Shown here: piece after piece, positions 59,618-64,000 of the stretch
Position numbering within the stretch: the first letter of the stretch is position 1
Layout of the letters: each line of letters opens with the position of its first letter
Assembly (NCBI GenBank): GCA_049115695.1
Contig: JAGDZR010000006.1
Span: 62,001 to 126,000 of the forward strand
DNA length: 64,000 nt
Direction of reading: 5' to 3'
Origin: JAGDZR01 sp049115695
Lineage (GTDB): Bacteria > Bacteroidota > Bacteroidia > Cytophagales > Cyclobacteriaceae
Notes under the pieces: generated by a model
What the model was told of the DNA's origin: nothing
The model's input: the letters and a program-made list of their open reading frames with translations, nothing else
Databases searched by the model: none
Position numbers and translations under genes: made by a program

Positions 59618-60607
59618 TCAAAAAAGTCCCATTCTATTACAATCATAGTGCCAGTCCTGAATGGCTTCATCCAATGAATATTGCAGTTTATACTTAGATT
59701 TTCCCAGATGTTTTCCTTCAATGTTTGTGCTGATCATTAGTTTTCTAACACGGTCCGGATGAATCCCATGTCCATTTAAACCAAACAAAGAGAGAAATGC
59801 ATTAATGCCTATTGAAGCCAATAATAATAAAATGGATGGAATGACCAGTGTTGGAACTTTAGCGCCTGTAACTCGAGCAATGGATTGACAGATTTCCTCG
59901 ATAGTATATCGCTTTTCATAAGTAAGATTATAAGTCTCACAAACAGCTATTGATTCTTGTTGAGTCATTAATCCAATTATACTAACAACATCTTTCACAT
60001 AAATACATGCTTTTACTGTATCCCTTCTTCCGGGATATGCGAACCGTCGAGATGCCATTGCTTTATATAACCTCGTAAAGTTTCCGTTTTCACTATGGCC
60101 AAAGACCACACCTGGACGCACGATATGCAGGTTATGATTTCCTGTTTTTTGCCAACACTTATGGATGTATTCTGCTACAAGTTTGGAAATACCATAGGGG
60201 GTATTAGGTTGAGGAATTGTAGTTTCACTTTTGAGGGTTTCTGACGCACCATAAGGCGCAATACTACTGGTAAAAACGATGCTTTTTAGATTATTACGAG
60301 TTGCAAACTCAGTAATGTTCTCCGCACCTCTTATATTCGTGTCAAAGTAGTCTCTTGATGGATGACCTGGTGTTTTATGTACGGCAGCTAAATTTATAAT
60401 TTTGGCATTTTCATTAATCAAAATTCCACTTAACTCAATTTTGTTGCGAACATCTGTCTCTATATAGGTAATTTTTGATGGCAATTCATCAGGTGCTTTT
60501 ATATCTAAACAAAATATTTCACAATCTTTCTGTTTTAACAAATGTTGGATCAAATGCTGACCGATAAATCCAGACCCTCCGAAAATAAAGTATTGTGTTC
60601 CAGCCAT
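59618..60607 (-). CDS. NAD-dependent sugar epimerase/dehydratase
   Basis: A 329-residue extended short-chain dehydrogenase. The cofactor loop is FGGSGFIGQHLIQHL, the catalytic Tyr-Lys pair lies in TPYGISKLVAEYIHKCW (YxxxK), and TSSIAPYGASE provides the Ser/Thr. A hydrophobic segment at about 255-280 (VIPSILLLLASIGINAFLSLFGL) is unusual and suggests membrane attachment. It makes an activated sugar for this polysaccharide or reduces a lipid-linked sugar. It is divergent from the following glycosyltransferase with only 15 bases between the starts. Confidence 0.85.
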   Translation of the reverse strand: MAGTQYFIFGGSGFIGQHLIQHLLKQKDCEIFCLDIKAPDELPSKITYIETDVRNKIELSGILINENAKIINLAAVHKTPGHPSRDYFDTNIRGAENITEFATRNNLKSIVFTSSIAPYGASETLKSETTIPQPNTPYGISKLVAEYIHKCWQKTGNHNLHIVRPGVVFGHSENGNFTRLYKAMASRRFAYPGRRDTVKACIYVKDVVSIIGLMTQQESIAVCETYNLTYEKRYTIEEICQSIARVTGAKVPTLVIPSILLLLASIGINAFLSLFGLNGHGIHPDRVRKLMISTNIEGKHLGKSKYKLQYSLDEAIQDWHYDCNRMGLF

Positions 60608-60622
60608 TAATTATTTGAATTT

Positions 60623-61672
60623 ATGCATGTTATTCATATTGTAGAATCCTTTGCCACAGGTACCTTCGAGTTTATCCGCCTGCTCATCAAGTATTCACCA
60701 GAAGAAGTCCACACCATAATATATTCAGAAAGAGAGTTGAACATAGAGGAGGCGAAAGCGAAATTTAGTGATAACGTTAGTTTTATTCCCTGGCGATTTG
60801 CCCAACGCGAAATTGGTTTAAATGATGTAAAAGCAGCAATGTTTTTACGAAAAGAATTAAAAAAACTAGAGTATGATGTTGTTCATCTACACTCATCGAA
60901 AGCAGGTATTCTGGGAAGGTTAGCAGCATTTACAATAGGAGAACAGCGAGTGATTTTTACTCCAAATGGGGCTTCTTTTGCAAGGCGAGATATTTCAAAA
61001 AAAAGCAAATTGTTCTATATTCTAATAGAGCGTCTTGTAGCAAAAATGAGTGGAAAAGTGGTATGTTGTTCCAGATCTGAGCGTGATCTGTTCATTCGTC
61101 ATGGCATCCATGCTGATTTTGTTAGTAATGCAACAGAAACAAATTTTACTCAGCCGTCAACAAAATTCGATCGTTTCACCATAGTTACCTCCGGAAGAAT
61201 CGGGCCTCAAAAGAATCCAGAATTATTCAATACTATTGCTCAGTCTGCCTCTTTTGAAAAAATCCAATTCCTATGGATTGGTGATGGAGATGAAAGAGAA
61301 AAATTGGGTGCCCAAAACATTGAAATCACCGGATGGGTTTCACGAGAAGAAGCGTTGAATCTGATCAGTCAGTCACATATTTATTTATCAACTGCGCTGT
61401 GGGAAGGGCTTCCTTTTTCGGTACTTGAGGCTATGGCAGCCGGCTTACCAACTGTATTGATGGATATTCCGCCTCATCGCGATATGACTAGAGATGGTAT
61501 CAATGGATATCTGTATAAGACTGAAGAAGAAGCAGTTAAGGCGCTCAATAAAGTAAGTAAAAGTGACCGTTTGAATAAGTTGGGAGAAGAAAGTCATCGG
61601 TTGATAAAGCAAGAGTTTAGTGCGGATAGAATGGCTAAGAGTTATCTCAGCCACTATCGCTCTTTACTTTGA
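60623..61672 (+). CDS. Glycosyltransferase family 4 protein
   Basis: A 349-residue GT-B enzyme with an N-terminal domain (IVESFATGTFEFIRLLIKYSP, VVHLHSSKAGILGRLAAF) and a C-terminal donor domain (FTIVTSGRIGPQKNPELFNTIA, WIGDGDEREKLGA, HIYLSTALWEGLPFSVLEAMAAGLPTVLMDIPPHRDM) with the EGLP...LEAM motif. It is the only plus-strand gene in this part of the locus and overlaps the Wzy-like gene end by 26 bases. Confidence 0.92.
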   Translation: MHVIHIVESFATGTFEFIRLLIKYSPEEVHTIIYSERELNIEEAKAKFSDNVSFIPWRFAQREIGLNDVKAAMFLRKELKKLEYDVVHLHSSKAGILGRLAAFTIGEQRVIFTPNGASFARRDISKKSKLFYILIERLVAKMSGKVVCCSRSERDLFIRHGIHADFVSNATETNFTQPSTKFDRFTIVTSGRIGPQKNPELFNTIAQSASFEKIQFLWIGDGDEREKLGAQNIEITGWVSREEALNLISQSHIYLSTALWEGLPFSVLEAMAAGLPTVLMDIPPHRDMTRDGINGYLYKTEEEAVKALNKVSKSDRLNKLGEESHRLIKQEFSADRMAKSYLSHYRSLL

Positions 61673-63152
61673 GTCTGGATCGTTTGTGATATTTAATACA
61701 ACTTCCTATAACTAAAAAAGGAATCAATCCATAAGATGCAATGCTTTGTAGAATCAGGAAACTATCATCTTTGATGAAAAAAATTGCAATAACAATTAAA
61801 AAAGGACTGAATATCAACCTGATGTCTCTTTTGTGGTAAGCTCGTGATTCAAAATTTGATAATAACCTTATAACATATCCTAAAATCAGAAAGGACATAA
61901 CATACCCAATGATTCCAAAATTAAGAAGTGCCTCTCCACTAAATCCAAATATTAAGGGCACATGAAACCCGTCAGTTGTGGCAGTTTTTCTTTGATAAAA
62001 ACCAGGTCCATAAAAAAGATCTGTTCTTTCCTTTACAAAAGTAGCGGGTTTATTAGGAAGTACTTTTGACGGGACAATATGAAACAGGGCTCCTATATAA
62101 CTTCTACCATAACCCAAAGAGTAATTACTGTTAAACAATTTATAGAGAGCATAAGATTGTATTTCTGTTCGAGAGAGATCTGCGAGCAATACAAACTTTC
62201 TTTCATCTCCTCCTACTGTAAATCTTTTTGCCAAAAGTCTTTCCTTGTATTCATCATTTAAAACATTCTTAATTCCTTCAACCCCGCCATGCTTGTACCA
62301 AAAAAGTAAAGATGAAAGAATGAATAACCCAATGATGCCTAAAACAATAGTTCTTGTAGTGAGTTTTATGAAATAAATGTTAACCAATCCTGCAAACCAA
62401 ATTAAATTGAACAAAATGATTGTTCTACCACCTCTTAAGCCCCCAAATAGAAATTTCAGCGCCACGAAGCTTAACACCAGGATAACGATATAAACAAAAT
62501 TTTGTCTGAAAAATTTATTCATCCTTTCATTGAGGAATATCCATATCAATAAGACAATCGGCATGGATTCAACAACTGCAAACAAGTATCCCATTCCAAC
62601 AAACATATTACCATTGCCAGCACCTGTACCGATTCCTGATTCACGAAAATCAATAAAGCCCTGAATACCGCCGAATCCAAGATATATAAAGACTTGTCCT
62701 GCAATACACAAAAAAATAAAAACGGGAAAGATCAATCTTGATCTGTTTTTACTGATGATCAGCGCCCACTGCTGATTGGATACATCTCTTTTTCGTTTAT
62801 TGATCACCCATTTGAACAGCAAAATGCCTGCAACATTTAGAATTGAGATTAATCCATACCAGTTTCTCCAATCATTGGGACCATCTGTAATCATTACGAG
62901 ATGCCAATCCCATAGCACATGAAGAAACGGTGACAAAAAATAAAAATGGAAAAGAAATGGCCAGATCAATCCATTTATACTCAAGGGGCTATAAACACCT
63001 TTTAGCCACTTAATAACTTCTACTCCTATAATTAGTCCAAGAAAGAAGATTGGTACACTAAACCAGTGAAACAAATCGGCGTTCGTAATCCAACCGAAAA
63101 TTAAGATCGAAAGTGAAACTATAGTCGACAGTACATAATTTGGAATATTCAT
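61647..63152 (-). CDS. O-antigen polymerase (Wzy-like) membrane protein
   Basis: A 501-residue protein with about twelve hydrophobic helices and a larger periplasmic loop at about 300-380 (EYKERLLAKRFTVGGDERKFVLLADLSRTEIQSYALYKLFNSNYSLGYGRSYIG). The FRESGIGTGAGNGNMFVGMGYLFAVVESMPIVLLIW and FLFGGLRGGRTIILFNLIWFAGL segments fit the O-antigen polysaccharide polymerase group (OligoWzy type). It would join repeat units in the periplasm. Sequence within the family is poorly conserved, so the call rests on topology and context. No flippase (Wzx) is visible in this window. Confidence 0.75.
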   Translation of the reverse strand: MNIPNYVLSTIVSLSILIFGWITNADLFHWFSVPIFFLGLIIGVEVIKWLKGVYSPLSINGLIWPFLFHFYFLSPFLHVLWDWHLVMITDGPNDWRNWYGLISILNVAGILLFKWVINKRKRDVSNQQWALIISKNRSRLIFPVFIFLCIAGQVFIYLGFGGIQGFIDFRESGIGTGAGNGNMFVGMGYLFAVVESMPIVLLIWIFLNERMNKFFRQNFVYIVILVLSFVALKFLFGGLRGGRTIILFNLIWFAGLVNIYFIKLTTRTIVLGIIGLFILSSLLFWYKHGGVEGIKNVLNDEYKERLLAKRFTVGGDERKFVLLADLSRTEIQSYALYKLFNSNYSLGYGRSYIGALFHIVPSKVLPNKPATFVKERTDLFYGPGFYQRKTATTDGFHVPLIFGFSGEALLNFGIIGYVMSFLILGYVIRLLSNFESRAYHKRDIRLIFSPFLIVIAIFFIKDDSFLILQSIASYGLIPFLVIGSCIKYHKRSRLKVKSDSG

Positions 63153-63161
63153 TGCATCTGG

Positions 63162-64000
63162 TCATTTAATGAGTCTAAATGAACCAGGGATTTTTTTTAT
63201 CCAATTTGGGTTCATACATGGTTTTTCAATTAGAAGAAAAAAGATTCCTGAAATTACAATCGCGATACTCCCGAACAGGACGATTTGAATTAATACATCT
63301 AAGGGAAATATATTAGTAAACACCAGATTGATTACGTGCAACTTTGTTCCAAAAAAATAAATGACTTGTGCGTGAATCAGATAAATACTATAACACATTC
63401 CACCGATTGATGTTATGTATACGTTAGTGAAAAACCGGTCGAACAATCTGTTAAATATTACCAAATAATAAAGAATAAATGACGAAATACAGAAGCATAA
63501 AATAAAAACACCTTTAAGAAAGTAAGATAAATCTGGGTACTGGGAAGTACTGTGAAACCTTACAGGCACTGCAAATACAATGAGCAGCAGAATAATACCA
63601 GATATGAAAAGAAATGATTTGGATAGCTTGAATTTGATTTGATCCTTGAATACATATAGATCGGCAAGTATAAATCCAATTAGAAAATAGTGAAGATTGC
63701 CTCCAATCCAAAGTCTGGAGATTTCAAAATATTGCGTTGTGAAGCACAGCGCTATTATTGTAAAAGCAATTAAAATTCGTCTAGAAGATTTCGCTAACGA
63801 AAAAACAAGTGTTAAAACGGGCACCAAAATGTAAAATTGAATTTCTATCTCAAGTGACCAGGCTACACTATTAATAATGCTAAATTCGTTAAATATGGCA
63901 TTGTGCAAATAAAAAATGGAAGCAAGATAAGCCCATGAAAGTTCTGAAAAAGGGTCAGTATTGAGAACGACTCTCATCAAGAAAAACAGCGTCATGATAA
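63162..64000 (-). CDS. Acyltransferase 3 family membrane protein, N-terminus outside window
   Basis: The visible 277 residues hold about eight helices. The segment NEFSIINSVAWSLEIEIQFYILVPVLTLVF (WSLEIEIQFYILVP) is the signature of the OafA/YrhL acyltransferase 3 family. The first visible ATG lies inside the family's second or third helix; the conserved N-terminal LxGxRGxAxxxV motif with its histidine is missing, so the gene starts beyond the window edge. These enzymes O-acylate, usually O-acetylate, surface polysaccharides from the membrane. It follows the polymerase gene by 9 bases on the same strand and belongs to the same operon. Confidence 0.88.
   Translation of the reverse strand, partial: IMTLFFLMRVVLNTDPFSELSWAYLASIFYLHNAIFNEFSIINSVAWSLEIEIQFYILVPVLTLVFSLAKSSRRILIAFTIIALCFTTQYFEISRLWIGGNLHYFLIGFILADLYVFKDQIKFKLSKSFLFISGIILLLIVFAVPVRFHSTSQYPDLSYFLKGVFILCFCISSFILYYLVIFNRLFDRFFTNVYITSIGGMCYSIYLIHAQVIYFFGTKLHVINLVFTNIFPLDVLIQIVLFGSIAIVISGIFFLLIEKPCMNPNWIKKIPGSFRLIK

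Overview
The window looks like a chromosomal segment of a member of the Bacteroidota, probably a marine Cytophagales-type bacterium. The signs are several TAnnTTTG promoter cores, a CotH-type protein with a C-terminal type IX secretion sorting domain, PorV/PorQ-like and Omp85-like outer-membrane proteins, a YwqK/MORN-repeat protein, a trp operon with the order EGDCFBA followed by DAHP synthase, and G-rich dispersed intergenic repeats. The genus cannot be fixed from sequence reading alone.

Layout. 0-5 kb: end of a TauE/SafE permease, a decayed DegT/DnrJ aminotransferase, and the pta-ackA acetate operon. 5-12.3 kb: yidD, a chain of envelope proteins (Omp85-like, MORN-repeat, PorV/PorQ-like, helix-hairpin-helix barrel), a 59-codon gene missed by length cut-offs, a pirin and two tandem paralogous lipoproteins. 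12.4-14.2 kb: a HicAB toxin-antitoxin module and a secreted protein bounded by a 44-bp direct repeat, then tRNA-Arg(TCG) beside a broken tRNA copy. 14.3-21.7 kb: succinate-semialdehyde dehydrogenase, acyl-CoA dehydrogenase, a histidine-rich membrane protein, and a secreted dikinase-like protein with glucan-water-dikinase domain order. 21.7-29.9 kb: the complete trp operon with an attenuator and a WWW leader peptide; its last two genes are a MazF-type toxin and its antitoxin. 30-41.8 kb: housekeeping and envelope genes (TerB-like, AlkB-type hydroxylase, MscS, SRP RNA, transaldolase, FtsE, MurI, CotH, cystathionine beta-synthase). 41.8-49.7 kb: a secreted WD40-caspase protein, two metallopeptidases, a RES-Xre module and a LOG protein. 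49.7-52.15 kb: an island in which two further toxin-antitoxin modules alternate with long direct repeats carrying G-quadruplex-type motifs. 52.15-64 kb: envelope proteins and a surface-polysaccharide locus (YjbH-like barrels, sugar transferase, methyltransferase, sulfotransferase, two glycosyltransferases, epimerase, Wzy-like polymerase, acyltransferase).

How the genes work together. The trp genes form one tightly coupled transcription unit in which stop and start codons overlap almost throughout, with expression probably set by ribosome stalling in the leader. Pta and AckA convert acetyl-CoA to acetate and ATP. The final 9 kb should build, modify and export a surface polysaccharide. Five separate type II toxin-antitoxin modules in 40 kb, several tied to repeats, mark this as a segment with repeated small-scale gene gain. 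Names rest on motif recognition in the translations; no database search was run.
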